Counted from the stretch's first letter, positions 33,032 through 45,700 are shown. The stretch: 64,000 nt of DNA from Eucalyptus grandis (GCF_016545825.1 NC_052619.1:3859501-3923500), one strand, 5' to 3'. Notes: generated by a model not told the origin, from the sequence alone. A program made the numbers and translations.

Positions 33032-33862
33032 ATGAGTTTCAACTTCTGTAATCCCACTTTGTGTGTAGATTCAGTTTCGCACTTAGAGAACCTAGCTGAG
33101 GTTGATACATAAAGGAGGTTTGTCAACATTGCTTTCTCCGCTATCTGTCTTGCTAATTCTTTTATTGGATCAATGCTCTCATTTGGAATTATATAATACA
33201 TGTACTTAGGTCTTGCTCGCTATCAGTCAGTTGCAGAAAATACCTCGACAGCTTCAATTAAGACATCTACTTAGATTATTCATTCTCGGCAATGGCGTAG
33301 TCTTTTGTCCCATTGTTCCATGGGGGCATTTCGTCTATAGCGAACCTAGTGTTTTTCTTTGGTTTTTCCATTGACATAATATCTTAAAAGATATGGTGCA
33401 CGGTTTTGTTTGTATACGATTGTGTCTCACATGATACACCGTACTTGGCTTACTCCGGAAATGCTAACGTAGATGAGTTCACTTGTTCTTTTCTTAGTGG
33501 GAGACAAGAGAATGTAAGATGCGTACTTAAAAAAGGTCACTGCGGGAAGATATTTTAAAAAAAAAGAACCCATAAAAAATTACTTTTACATAGGATGGAG
33601 TTAAAATACAGTTGTCAACGACCAAACATATCATGTTTTTGCTTATGAAAGTGTTCAATATCATAAGAAGTCTCAAAAGGTATTAGTGTGATCTTACAAT
33701 CTGTGAAGGTATTTGAGTTCATTCTATTCCATCCTGTGGGCATTACTCTAATGGCAAATGTTTTCACCAATGATATGAGAACTTAGACAATTTGATTGTC
33801 ATGAATTCACTTGACCTCAAGCAATATGTAACACAAAAAAAAAGTTATGATAGAGCATATTA
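33032..33862. other. intergenic, no gene seen
   Basis: Sequence upstream of the Gnk2 relic. No element or coding frame was recognised. Confidence 0.5.
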
Positions 33863-33870
33863 TTAGAGAA

Positions 33871-34293
33871 AGGGAAATAACACAAATGATCCTTAAACAT
33901 TGATCTAATGTGCAATATTATCCTTAAAATTTTAATTTGTTCAATACGATCCTTAAACTTTAGCCCAATGTGAGTGGTTCATGAACTTTTAAATTGTTTA
34001 ATATGATCCTGAACTTTTAATACATATTCAATTTAGTCCCTAAACTAGTGAAAATATTTAATATTGTCCTTGAACTTGAATTAATGAAATAACAATATTG
34101 AATATTTTCGCATAGTTTAAGGACTAAATTGAACATTTACCAAAGGTTTAAGGATTATATTGAACAAATTAAAAGTTCAAAGACTACATTACAAATTTTG
34201 ATAAAGTTCAAGGATCTTATTGAACAAACTAAATGTTTTGGGACTACATGACACATTGGACTAAAGTTCAAGAATCATTTGTGCCATTATCCC
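33871..34293. mobile_element. foldback (MITE-like) element with 8-bp target duplication
   Basis: Ends AGGGAAATAACACAAATGATCC and GGATCATTTGTGCCATTATCCC-like are inverted repeats of about 29 bases with few mismatches. TTAGAGAA flanks it on both sides (33863-33870 and 34294-34301), an 8-bp duplication as made by hAT transposases. The inside is AT-rich, non-coding and largely self-complementary (ccttaaactt / aaagtttaag phrases). Confidence 0.75.
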
Positions 34294-34418
34294 TTAGAGA
34301 AAATGTTGCACCTCCTTTTTTCTCCAAGAAATCTAGAATTTTCTAAGTCACTCCTCAAGTATCTAGGTATATTCTTGGAAGATATTTTAATAGAATTGTG
34401 TAGCTATTAGATTAAGCA

Positions 34419-35001
34419 GAAAATTGTCCAAAAAGTCCTAATCCTATTGTATTTTTGCCAATTTAATCCTTAACTTTTTAATTTTGCTAATTGAATCCTA
34501 AAACTTTATCAATTGAGTCAATCCAGTAAATTTTAGCCGAAATCGCTAACATAGATGTTGGTCGTCCTACATGATAGCCGGTAAAAACATAACAATTTTT
34601 AATAATATTTTAATATTCTTTGAAATTTTATTTTATTTTCTTCTCTTTTCCTTCTTTACTCCCCCCCCTTTTCCCTCTATTGGTTATCATCAAGCCTCAT
34701 CAATGGTCGGCGACCTTCATTGGCCTTAAGTGAGGGTTGCACTCTCCCGCCTCAGGGGAGGGAAGAAAAAAAGAAGAAGAAGAAAGTATAGAAGGAAAGT
34801 TGAAGAAAATTAAAAAACTAATTAAAATGAAAAAATCGAAATATTATTAAAAATTGTCTACATCAGCAATTTTTGGCTAAAATTGGATAGATGAACTCTT
34901 GGCAAAAGTTAAAAAGGTTTATGGTTCAATTGGAAAAACTAAAATGTTTAAGGCTCAATTAGCAAAATTGAAATAAGTTTAGGACTTTTTAGACAATTTT
35001 C
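34419..35001. mobile_element. foldback element nested in the Copia left LTR
   Basis: Terminal inverted repeats GAAAATTGTCCAAAAAGTCC (34419-34438) and the complement of GGACTTTTTAGACAATTTTC (34982-35001). The interior is AT-rich with a CT-rich and GA-rich centre. A similar right end (TTTAGGACTT...AGACAGTGCCC) occurs at about 38280-38330. Confidence 0.75.
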
Positions 35002-35190
35002 GGTATCTAGATTTCTCTAGAATTATCTATGATCGAGGAAAATATATTCTCTAGAAACGTGTGTTTAATAGATTGACCACATCTAGTATTCTCTAGAAAT
35101 ATCTGAGTAGTTACACCTCCTTGTATAGCTCATCAATAGCCAATAAATACTCCCATTTAGATGTGCCTTTAGCTCACATTCAGCTATTTA

Positions 35191-35772
35191 GGTGCTTTCG
35201 GTAACATTTTTATTTCGGGTAATAATTTCTTTTAAGAAATAGTATTTTTCTATTTCTATTCCTTGAAACAATTTCCAAGTAAAAGAACGCATTTGAAAAT
35301 TATACAAAATTTCTATTCTCGAAATAGAAAAAGAATATGAATGTGTTTGATGTGACTCTTAATTGTTTTTTCTTTCTTTTAATTTTTTAATAATTTTTGT
35401 AGATTTTTCTTCTTCTTTTTTTCCTTTTTTCTCTTCTTGCTTGTCGACGGCGGCGGGTGACTGTCAGCTGGCAATCGATGACCATAGTAGCCGATGGCCA
35501 GTTAGGGGGCAGCGGACGGGGGAAGGGCGAGAGGCAATAAATAAGAAGAAAAGAAAAAGAAAAAAAGAAAAAAATATTTCTAGAGATCGTCCCCGAAACA
35601 AAACTCTACTATTTTTTTACTTTTTGTTTCATTCCACATCTATTCCTCAAATACTTTTCAATTTCAGAGAAAAAAAAAATATTGACGTTACCAAATAGAT
35701 TTCTATTCTTTTTTTTTTCGAGGAACAAAAGAATAGAAAAACAAAGAAATTAGAACATTAACAAATAGACCC
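35191..35772. mobile_element. second foldback element nested next to the Copia RT
   Basis: The left end GGTGCTTTCGGTAACATTTT and the right end (complement reads GGGTCTATTTGTTAATGTTC) are imperfect inverted repeats of about 26 bases. A 111-codon plus-strand frame inside is low-complexity and not a gene. Confidence 0.6.
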
Positions 35773-35837
35773 TCAATAGCCTTAGCACACTTGAGCTTGT
35801 AAGTGAAGGTAGAAGAAGAAAAGTTTTCAATAATATA

Positions 35838-36560
35838 GATTTATGTGGATGATATGATCATCATTGGAGATGATGTAAATGAGATATGTCAAATTAGAGC
35901 CAATCTCTTCTTATCGTTTCGGATGAAGGAGTTTTGAGAACTCAAAACACTTTTTGGGACTCGAGGTTGAGCAAACCAAGGAAAGGAACAATAGTATGCA
36001 TGAGATACCTTGAAAAGTTTTGAATGCTTGATTGCAAGCCGATACCTATACGTATGGATGGAAATATCAAGCCATGTGTTGTTGAAAGATGAGAGTTGGA
36101 AGATTCAACTATGTGTAGGCAATTGGTGGATAGTCTTATCTACCTAATGAGATTTCCCCCACAATGGGAGAAGCAAGTTAGTTCATGGAGAGACCACAAA
36201 AGCCTAACTCGGATGTAGTCAAACGAATACTGAGGCACATTAATTTTTTATTTTGGGTTCTTGTATAAGAAAGAATCATTGTGTGAGATAGTACAACATT
36301 ATGAAGCTGACTTTGCTGGAAATTGTGACATAAGGTGATTGGCTACCAGGTACATGTTTGGTCTCGGATCAACAGTGTTATGGTGCAGCATTGTGAAGCT
36401 AACTTTGCTAGAAATTGTGACATAAGGTGATTGGCTACCAGGTACATGTTTAGTCTTGGATCAACAGTGTTATGGTGTGCTAAAAGATAGCCACTTGTGT
36501 CATTTTCCACAACAAAAGTTGAGTATAGTGCAGAGTACACCAAACCAAATGATAAAGTTG
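35838..36560 (+). pseudogene. Copia reverse transcriptase / RNase H fragment
   Basis: The plus frame begins I-Y-V-D-D-M-I-I-I-G-D-D, carrying the Y-V-D-D active site of Copia reverse transcriptase. It continues with M-K-E-F, L-x-C-K-P-I-P, M-C-R-Q-L-V-D-S-L-I-Y-L and an A-D-F-A-G-N RNase H block. Several stops and frameshifts interrupt it. A ~92-bp tandem duplication (36297-36389 and 36390-36480) sits in the RNase H part. Confidence 0.8.
36297..36480. repeat. two-copy ~92-bp tandem duplication
   Basis: The phrase GAAATTGTGACATAAGGTGATTGG...TCAACAGTGTTATGGTG occurs twice in direct succession with a handful of differences. It lies within the Copia RNase H remnant. Confidence 0.85.
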
Positions 36561-36914
36561 CAAATATTTCATTAAAGGACTCGGAGCTGCAAAGTTTGAA
36601 GAGTTTCAAAAGCAACTTGACATAATTGCTATATCCACATCGGAAAAGGAAAACATTGCACCTCCTCTCTTCTCCAAGATACCTAGATTTTTCCCGGCCA
36701 CTCCTTAAATATCTAAATATTTTCTTATAAAATATTTTAAGTAACAATATGAGACAAATAGATTCGCTAGATCTAGTAATCTTTACAAATATACAGGAAG
36801 ATAATTTTGTCATAAATATCTAAAAGATAGTTACACATCCTAAATTAGCCCCTACATAGTCAGGCAGTGCTCCCATTTGGGAGTGCCCTCGCCTCATAAG
36901 TGTATATATAAGAA

Positions 36915-37092
36915 GTTCTCCCAATCAATATAGTAGAGATTTTTTTAATAAAAAGAGTTTTTTTTTTTTAATTGAACATCCTATGTCTTTCTCAGTTCTC
37001 CCAATTAATATAGTAGAGAGATCCTTTAATAAAAGAGTAATAAAAAGAGTGCGTGTGTTTTTTTTTAATTGAACATCCTATGTCTTTCACAA
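36915..37092. repeat. two-copy ~85-bp tandem duplication at the Copia right LTR end
   Basis: GTTCTCCCAAT(C/T)AATATAGTAGAGA...TTAATTGAACATCCTATGTC occurs twice in direct succession. Confidence 0.75.
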
Positions 37093-37095
37093 CAC

Positions 37096-40000
37096 ATAAC
37101 ACGTTTAAAAAATGTATGGCCATTTCATACTTCTTGTAAAATCTTCAAATTATTGCACAGCTGCTAATTTCCTTCATAAACTTTTAAAATGTGGTCCTAA
37201 ACCATTCTGAGACTGATTTCGCAATTTAAAAAAAAAAAAATTCTGAAGTTTTTTTCCTTTTTTTTAAAATTCTATTCTTTCCTTCTTTGTCTCTTCCCAA
37301 TGCCGTATGCTGCCTGCCAGGCTCAGCGATGGCCGACGAGAGCCGGTGAGGGTTTGCAGGGATATTGTGAGGGTATGGTCTGCATCTCTCTCTCTCTCTC
37401 TCTCTCTGTGTGTTTGTCTATCTATCGATTTCGGGCACCTTCAAACTCCACATTTCTCTGGACAGGGAGGAGTGCTCGAAACCTGTTTCTGTTCTCTGCC
37501 CCTTTCGTTAAGGTCTTACACCACGGCCATTAACGGGGCGCTGTCCTGCATTGGTGGATGCTCTGCTTGTTCTTGATGTGGAGGAATTAAGCAAATGGGT
37601 TTGAGAATTCCTGGTCTTCAGCAATTGGTTCTAGCGGGGGCCCTGCTTTGGAGGCGAGAAAAGGCCCGTCTTCCATCCATGCGGGCGGGCGAGCTGGTCT
37701 GAGAGATGGCGGTGGCAAAAGCGTGCAAAGAAATGGCAACCTTTTGTTGTTTCGCTCTCAAAGGAACCACAGACAAACGGAGAGAGAGAGAGAGAGAGAG
37801 AGAGAATTGTGAGAGATGCAAGATCGGAGGTTGGAGACAGGCCGACTGGAGTTTGGTGACGATAATGTATAGTACGAAGAAGACGACGTGCAAAGCTACA
37901 GCGGTGAGGATTTAGGAGCTTCCCTCGCCAAATTGAGGGCGTGTGGCCCTCGTGCGCCTAGGCCGCGACCCTTGCTTGTTGCGGGCGACCTTTGCCGGCC
38001 ATTGCCCAGTCGCAGAGGGAAGAAGATGAAGAAGGAAAAATTAGAAAAAATAAATCAATAAAAGAAAATATTCCGAAAATTAAAAAAATTGCAAAACAAC
38101 CCAGATCGTCCATTTCAGCCACTAATCATGTCACATAGAATGACCGGTGCTGATTGAACTACCATGTTAGTGCTCTCCTATCTAAATTGATCAGATAAAT
38201 TGGAAAATCATAAAAAGATTTAGGACTTAATCGATCAAATTTAAAAGTTTAGGTTTAAATTAGCGATTGTATAATAGGTTTAAGACCGTATAATAGGTTT
38301 AAGACCTTTTAGACAGTGCCCCAAACTTTATCTCAAGGAAATTCATCCATTAGATCTGACGGAATTTTTTAGCATGAATTAATTCGGCTATTGGGCTGAC
38401 AATATGAGACATGGATTTACAAACCGCATTATCATGCATGATACCCTAACTTGCACACATTAAATTAACCTAATGATCTGTAAATGCACAAAATGACGTG
38501 CTAAATGAAAGATAAAACTTCTAATCTTAATTTAGAAACTCAATTAAATGCCTAAGTGATGCAAAAAATGGATGCTTAAGTAGAAATTTTGTTGAAGTTA
38601 AACGAATTCCATTTTTTTTTATGCAATTGCGAGAAGAATGGCCTTGGGCGACCACACTAGTTTTAAATACAATTTTTTTGGATTATTTTGGGTTGGTCAT
38701 GGTGTGGCATTGCGAGTCCCACCTCAAACGGACGAGGCCTTCTGGTGTTACTTAAAAATAAAAAATTCAAACAAATGGTTACTATCTTGAATAGTCAAAC
38801 TAAGTAATCCTTCTGAAGACTTGACTCACATGGAATAAGTCAGTGAATTAACAAATGGTATTAGAGCAAGATTCTCTTGAATAGACGTATGGTTCACGAA
38901 CGGAATATGCTCGTAAACACTCCGACGACGTCGAGGGGTGCTACCTAAGACAAGAGGGATTGGCATGCTTCTAAAACGGAGGGATAAGAATGAATGGAGT
39001 TGCATGGAGTATCACTTGGCCAAGTGGTTACCACCTTCTTGGGTTGAACTTTTTTATATGGATAGACCATAGTACTGATCAAGGAACTCTACTCTCAGAG
39101 ACATCACTTGTGATGGGTTCACAACAAATGACTCATACAAAACTAGAATCATGCCAATTTCACAATACCCGAGTCGAGTCGTATGAGTGTGAGGGATCGG
39201 CCCACATATCATGAGAGAGTGTCGACTGGGATCTCACACTGCTTAGATATGTAATCATAATTGACTTCTACTCTCTCTCTCTCTCTCTCCCTCTCTCTAT
39301 CAAATGACTTGAATTTCTAAATTGAATATTCTAATAAGTTAACGTGGGTAACGTCAGGTCACACAGCGCAGATTCGCCATGTCCATTCATCATTTTTTCT
39401 TAAGTTCATTGGACCAATTGATTATCTTGGCTTTGCGTCCAAAACGAGACTACCAGAAAGATTAAGCCAAACACGAGACACAAAGCATAATTTGGAAAGG
39501 AAGTAATCAAAGTGATTAGGAAAGGAAGAAAAAGAGGAAGAAAAGAAAAGGTTCCTCCGATAGACAAGTGGGTGACCGAGCCATGTGCGACCATGTGGTG
39601 GTTGGCCCTCCCCGGGTCCACAAGCCCACTTCACCTCTCTTCCTTGATAAGGAAAGCAATTTTGTTCTTTCCCTTTTGTTCTTTCATTTTTTATAAACAA
39701 AGCTGTTCTTTTCATCTCCCCCATCATTCTCCTTCTTCTTTTCCTTACTTTCAAAACTCCTCCAATCACCCATTATCATTCTTCCATTAGCGCAGAGACC
39801 TGATTACATTAAAATCCGTGAAATCCCCCGACGCTGCAACTCCTCTTATTTCTTAGTGTAATGCGGTGGAAGCTACATGGTGTTATTAGTTCGAAAATAT
39901 GTGATGTTGCAGAATTTCAATCTAAATTTGAAAATTGTTACCTCATGAATCCTAGATTTTAGAAAAGAAATTAAAATACGAGGCTCTATTTTGTACAAGG

Positions 40001-41038
40001 TCCTCATATTAAGTGAAGTGTATTGAATTATGAAATCATATCTCATTATGATTGGACAACTACTTTTAACTTCGCTTTTAGAGTTTCGCAACTACCTTTA
40101 CCTAATTGAAAGAAAGCTCGATAGCTGACAATATTGGCTCTTTCTTTTTGTCATTTCGATTTAACCACAACTAATTCTATTATTTACCTAAATGCAATTG
40201 CTCAATTTCATCCTTGTGTCATAGCAAAGTAGCTAGTCATAACTAAAGGAAAACAAATGTTGAGTCGAATAATTCATCAACATATGTATTATTTTGCCCT
40301 AAAGTAAAGTAACTTTCAAGTAAGAACGAAATATACTCTTATTTAGAATCTAGAAAAGTGCCCATTTGCAAAATTCACCATCAGCCATATTTTTTGCATG
40401 CATGCATCGCAACACAATGCTAAATACATATTTGGTGTTCGGTGCCCAAAATAATAAAGCCATTACGGACTGAAAAATTAGATTTATTATCAAATAAGAT
40501 GCCAAATTGTACATGTGAGGACCAATACAAGTGCAGATATTCTGTGCATCTAATTTCATATTTTAGAAAAGTTGTCCTCCCACGACGGCGTGCTTTTCAC
40601 GCACCTTCGGATACGGGCGATTAGACACGTCGTCATCTTTATGCTAATGATGATGCGCAATGGAGTTTTAAATCTGAAAAATCTTCCTCTCAAATTCTAA
40701 ATTCTCTTCCGGCCGTCCAATTTCAATCCTCTCTCTCTCTCTCTCTCAACTTTTGGGGGGGCTACCTGCTTCGTTAATCCAGAATACATCTGTTTGTGTC
40801 AGAAGGTGACTGAGTTTTTTTTCGCCTTTTGTCCTTGCAAGCAAGAATGACTGACCCCCCTTGTGTCAGAAACAAAATCCCATCGCCCAATCTCAATCGA
40901 CCCTCAAAGTTAGTTGTGTACGAGGATTGATTCTCACGACCACCCTCTTCTCCTTCTTCACCATACCCTAGGAAGACCTCATCGCTCTCTCCCTCGAGGT
41001 CACATCGTCTCGAGTTTCTCAGGGATCTGCATGCGTCC
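37096..41038. other. intergenic, microsatellites and repeats
   Basis: CT/TC microsatellite at about 37386-37408, AG microsatellite at about 37780-37804, CT at about 39270-39298 and 40728-40748. A foldback fragment lies near 38170-38330. GC-richer stretches at 37310-37700 and 39500-39790 give short frames with no recognisable motif. No gene is called. Confidence 0.45.
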
Positions 41039-41515
41039 ATGGCTCCTGAGGATCCGGTCACCATGAGTCCTCTTCCTACACCTTCCCTCAGAACCAAGAT
41101 CTCTCGCCGGTTCATCGAGTCCCTGGTGAAGATCAGAGCATCGCGTGATGCAGCAACCGGAGGTAATATCCGGAAACGCGCTCAGAGGATAAAGATCGCT
41201 GCCTACTCGAGCATGGCTCGTGTGACTGGATCGAGGAGGGCCTGGAGCCGAGCCCTTCTTGCGAAGCTACGGAGCCGAGCCAAGCGCCGTCGCCATTTGC
41301 AGAACCAGAGACGCTTGGGCTTGAAGAGAAAGAGAGCCGGCTCCAGAAATATGGTGCTGAACGAGGTGAGCCGAGCCAATGAGCTCCGGCGGCTAGTCCC
41401 CGGTGGCAAATCCATGGATCTTTGCAACTTGCTGGAGGAAACGAGTCATTTCATCCAGTGCCTCACAGCTCAGGTTAAGGTCATGCAGAGTATAGCGGAT
41501 CAGTACTCGGTTTAA
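41039..41515 (+). CDS. IBH1-like atypical bHLH transcription regulator
   Basis: This single-exon gene encodes 158 residues, typical of the IBH1/IBL family. These non-DNA-binding HLH proteins dimerise with growth-promoting bHLH factors and restrain brassinosteroid- and gibberellin-driven cell elongation. Residues 44-80 contain the family block K-I-A-A-Y-S-S-M-A-R and R-A-W-S-R-A-L-L. Residues 77-102 are strongly basic. Helix 1 (about 107-120) leads to the loop L-V-P-G-G-K-S-M-D and helix 2 (about 127-150, L-L-E-E-T-S-H-F-I-Q). The basic region lacks the His-Glu-Arg arrangement needed for E-box binding. The ATG at 41039 gives the expected length, and the stop is TAA. A long CT microsatellite (41820-41863) lies 300 bases downstream. 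No signs of decay. Confidence 0.9.
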   Translation: MAPEDPVTMSPLPTPSLRTKISRRFIESLVKIRASRDAATGGNIRKRAQRIKIAAYSSMARVTGSRRAWSRALLAKLRSRAKRRRHLQNQRRLGLKRKRAGSRNMVLNEVSRANELRRLVPGGKSMDLCNLLEETSHFIQCLTAQVKVMQSIADQYSV

Positions 41516-41817
41516 GTTTTTTTGTTTTTTTCTGGGTCGAAATCTTCTGATGGAAAGAAAATGAACCGAATACACGGTATGGTATACAACTAAATGCTAA
41601 GAGAGAATCATAGTGGGCTGATGTTGAGACAGGTAAAGGGTTCACCAGGTTAGCAGGTTTTACTTCTCATGCACATATAAATACTTATAAAGGATCCAAG
41701 GGGAAAGGAAGGATATCTCTCTCCTTTTGTAGAGCTATTGAAGAGATAAAGAGAAGATAAGAGGAAGCTAAAGCTTCACTTGTAGAAAGCAAATAATTAT
41801 CATATATGTCTCTTACA

Positions 41818-41865
<48 letters not shown>

Positions 41866-42529
41866 GATTGAACTCTGTCAATGGATTAATGCATGAAGCA
41901 GTCTTGCAGGTGTGGAAACAATCTGTGATTCTGTTTAAAAGCCTGTTTCTGATGGCATGTGGAGGTAAGTTAATCATGCTGGCTCTCTCCATGCTCGTAT
42001 AATAAGATAATATGAGGGGGGGTATTATCTGTAAACCGAAAAGAATTAATAAAACCTGCATTATTGTGGTTCTGATTCATTAATCCTTTGTGAAAAAACA
42101 TTAGCAAGTGATCAGAATAATTTATTGCTTTAGCTGTTCTGGTTTCTGCCATTTATTTCTTTTTTGCTCTAATAACACTGATTTATCTAGGGCCTTGAAG
42201 AGCTCTGTATATTCCCTTTTGGCATCTCAATATGCTAACCACACATTTTTTTTTCTTAACTTGCAACTTTGTTTTACACAAACGCTTTTTCATAATGAAA
42301 AAGAAAAAATTGTCTTGAAGAAGGGCTATATGAGCTATATGCATAATGCATCGAATCATCATTTGGACATAATTCATCCGAGATGCTTGCGGAACATATA
42401 TTTGAATTGGGATTTTAGTAAATATCATTGGTTATTGTCGATTTATCACTTTGACAACGTTTCTCAACGTGGCATTAGTCATATAACTTGGTACGAATGC
42501 TTTGTTGATTAATATAGATAATAAAGATC
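41516..42529. other. 3' flank of the IBH1-like gene, no further gene
   Basis: Contains the CT microsatellite at 41820-41863. A 134-codon AT-rich frame at 42108-42512 lacks any domain and is not called. Confidence 0.5.
41820..41863. repeat. (TC)n microsatellite, about 22 units
   Basis: Uninterrupted TC dinucleotides downstream of the IBH1-like gene. Confidence 0.95.
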
Positions 42530-42540
42530 GATTGAATTCT

Positions 42541-42705
42541 GGTTTCATGATTAAGCGGGGTGGGTTGCTAGGTTAATCTTCCCCGAGGTATAGTCGTCGG
42601 TCCAAAGGTGTGAAAGCGCTGGAGGGCCTTGTGACCCTGAATAGCGTAAGCGAAAGGGGGCTCAGGCGGATTCTTAATCACCAAAAAAAAAAAAAAAAAG
42701 AAGTT
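42541..42705 (+). mobile_element. short A-tailed retroposon (SINE or 5'-truncated LINE)
   Basis: The 11-base direct repeat GATTGAATTCT flanks the insert at 42530-42540 and 42706-42716. The insert ends in an A-run (42683-42699) and is GC-richer than its surroundings. These are the marks of target-primed reverse transcription. Its 140-base body has no coding frame. Clear pol III A/B boxes were not found, so a truncated LINE 3' end is equally possible. Confidence 0.8.
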
Positions 42706-42716
42706 GATTGAATTCT

Positions 42717-45700
42717 CTTTTAAATCTATAATCCTTTCTTCGAACTTTTTATTGTTGTCGTCACGTAGTTTTTTCTTCGAGTTCATTTAAATTAGCATAA
42801 ATCATTCATCTTTTGATACAATTTTTATATCCATATGAGTGGATTATGCGTATTAAACATATCCATTCGTAGTTTAGCCTTTGTAATCTGTAGATTTTAT
42901 TCTTATGATTTATATATACATTTCTTAAATTTTAAGGGCATTATTCTACTCTTCTCTAGATATCTTTATCAAAATTTCGCAATTTTACTAAACAAGTGCG
43001 AATAAAGATGTGATTAACTATTCCATCAAAAATCACGTGTAAGTTCCTCTACCAGTAAACAGTTTTCCCTTTTCTTTGATGAATTTATTTTCAAAAACTT
43101 CTGCATATTGTGAGAAAAAATTAGGATAAATTGTATAATTAAAATCAATCCACTTATACACCTTTTTCGGTCAACAAAAACAACCAAAATCATCCTTATA
43201 TGAAAAGCACGAGTGTCTCCGTCCAAGCTTGACTCTCAAGAGATGGATGAAGTTTCAATTTTATGATTTTTTTTTTTTTTTTTGCTGGTTATTTCGACGT
43301 AACAAGGTTTTAAAAAAAAAAAAACATTATCTCTCTCCCGAAAGAAGGTCAATGAGCCATCAAATGTTTTGTCGAGATTTCTAATTTTATGCCTAAAAGC
43401 ACTTATTTTCTCCGTGCTAGTAAATATCAATAAGCGTTGATAAATATCAAAGAGCCCCTAATTCTTCTTCTTCTTTTTTTGAAAGGATATTGTAACTTTT
43501 TTCCTAGTGACATGTTAACTTACCAAAACTTTTACAAAGTTATCAACTTGTTCTGATGGTTTGTGAAGTTATTAATTTAGCAACATTTAGTCTGGTAACA
43601 TGAAATTATCAACCTATATTAGAGTGATTTATCAACTTTTATCAATTTAAATTATCAATTAGTATTAAGTTATCATCTCTCATTTGAATTACTACGAACA
43701 TTTAATGATTTTTGATTGAATTAACCAACTTTTCTATTGAGTTGCCAATTTTTTATTCCTCGGTTTACCAACTTTCATATGAGTTACTTACCAACATGTA
43801 TATGACTTTTTTTTTCCTGACTTTTCACATTTTATAAATTCTTATTTGCATTTCTTAGTAACCCTACGATTTACTAACTCTGTTTTACAATTATCAATCT
43901 TAATTAGAATGACTCCCCAATTTTTCCCCAATCAAGTCACCAACTCTCACTGAAATTAGAATAATGTCATCAGTGGTCCCTTTACTATCATTTCTATTGA
44001 GAACACAAACGCAAAGTCAAGCTACCAAGAAACAAATTAATGAAAGCACAATAACATAGATGCACACGTAAGCTTGTGAGGTTTGACGCCTACGGGTGAG
44101 TGCTAATCTAGGGGCTTAAGGCTCCCACTTCATGAGTCATGACCTCTTGTGTCAAGTCGTCTTCCTCCTTGCGACTTGCAGATAGCATCGGCTTGTTCAT
44201 CCTATATCCATCCTCAGCTTTCTAGATGCAACCCGGGGTTTTGAGTCTCCGGATGTGTGCACAAATGTGTCGTGGTAAGCAAGAAAACATGCATACACTA
44301 CTTTTAATTGCCAATATGAACATTCATCCCTAAACCTCCTGCAAAACAAATTTTAGCAATTGCAAGACCATTTAATATGATCGTTTGCAATATATCTTAA
44401 TTCACACGTGATAATCTGGAAGATCAAACAAAAATGTCTTATTAAAATAGAGAGTCGGGTATAAGTCCTCTATTTGGTTTTAAACCAATTCCTAATTGGA
44501 GTAGTCAAGTTGTCGCGAATCTCCCAATGTGGACTCTAGGAGGTTGACAAGATATTGCTTGTTGCTTACGTATAAGGAAGGCGTAGGCCATGTTTAAATC
44601 CTCCTGGATTTGGCCAGCGTCTTGACATGGATTATGTAATATATGTTTATCTAGAACTCGTGACTAATCTATTCTGAGGTTGGTTATGGATCTATCAAGA
44701 TCTAGTGGTGATGTGGGAGAAACATCTCAAACCCAGACTTAAGTCATTAGTTTGTATAAACTAGAAATTCTAAGTAAGGGGATTTGATTACACTAGAGCA
44801 TCTTTGTGTCCAAGATTAGTATTGACCTTTTTACGAGAGGCCTCTAGCTATGACCCTAAAATCTATGTGGAGGCACTGCCACCTATTCGTTGTACACTAA
44901 CTCTCAAGTTTTAATTAGAGAACGAGAAGCACAAGCCTATTGAACGACAGGAGACATATAGAACTTGAATCTAAACAAGTGTCAGTTCATCATGCGAAAA
45001 CTAATAAACAAGTCCATTCATTTGCTCTCTAAGCATGCAGGCACGCAATTGCGCTCGATCAGTAACTCAACCGCCTCGACTCTGGTGAAATCGGAAGAAC
45101 TACCGACCAGGTCGCAAACCTGAAGTGATGTGCTTCAGGTCTGTTTTGGCAGAGAAGAAACGTTCTCTCTCTCTCTCTCTTCGTGGTTCTCCTCTTCAGC
45201 CGTCTTTTCTTGCCGTCTTCTCACTTTCAGCAAGTCTTTTAAGTTCTCTCTCTCTCTCTCTCTCTCTTGCCAAGATTCGGCCATGACAGGAATGACACGA
45301 CTTCCACATTAGTTGGCAAGAACCCGAGACGAGCAAGAGAGAGGGAGGCTCACGTGAACCTGCCTTGCTCGGCCATGGCTCAAGGCCAGGCCTTGGGCCA
45401 TCCGTGGGCTTGGCTCCGTTCGGTTGTGGGTATTCGGGCCCTCCTCCCACCCTTATTAATCCTTCGGCCGCGGTCCTCCAAATCCACCTCAGACCTCTAA
45501 AAAGTTCTGGAATTCATCAATTGAAAACAAAAACGATGGTTTAACCGCGAACTGTATAATTTCATGAACGGAGCCTTGTTTGGTGACGTTAATTATGTAG
45601 CAAGAATACTAAGTCCCGTAGTATAAGATTGGAACGTATGTTGGGGTAATCCATGGATGCGAGGACTAAGGTTAAACACGCATGGAGCTGCAAACGTCTT

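Larger units (their letters stand above)
34307..37095 (+). mobile_element. decayed Copia retrotransposon with nested foldback elements
   Basis: A TGCACCTCC...CTCCAAGA block starting near 34307 is repeated at 36655-36690. With the TACTCCCATTTAGATGTGCC block (about 35147) versus CTCCCATTTGGGAGTGCC (about 36872), this marks two related LTRs. Between them lies a broken Copia reverse transcriptase/RNase H (35838-36560). The left LTR and its inner edge are interrupted by two foldback elements (34419-35001, 35191-35772). Exact LTR ends and target duplication are not resolved. Confidence 0.7.

Noticed and set aside
42108..42512. 134-codon plus frame downstream of the IBH1-like gene
   Set aside because: AT-rich, aromatic-rich composition without motif or start context; expected by chance in this composition.
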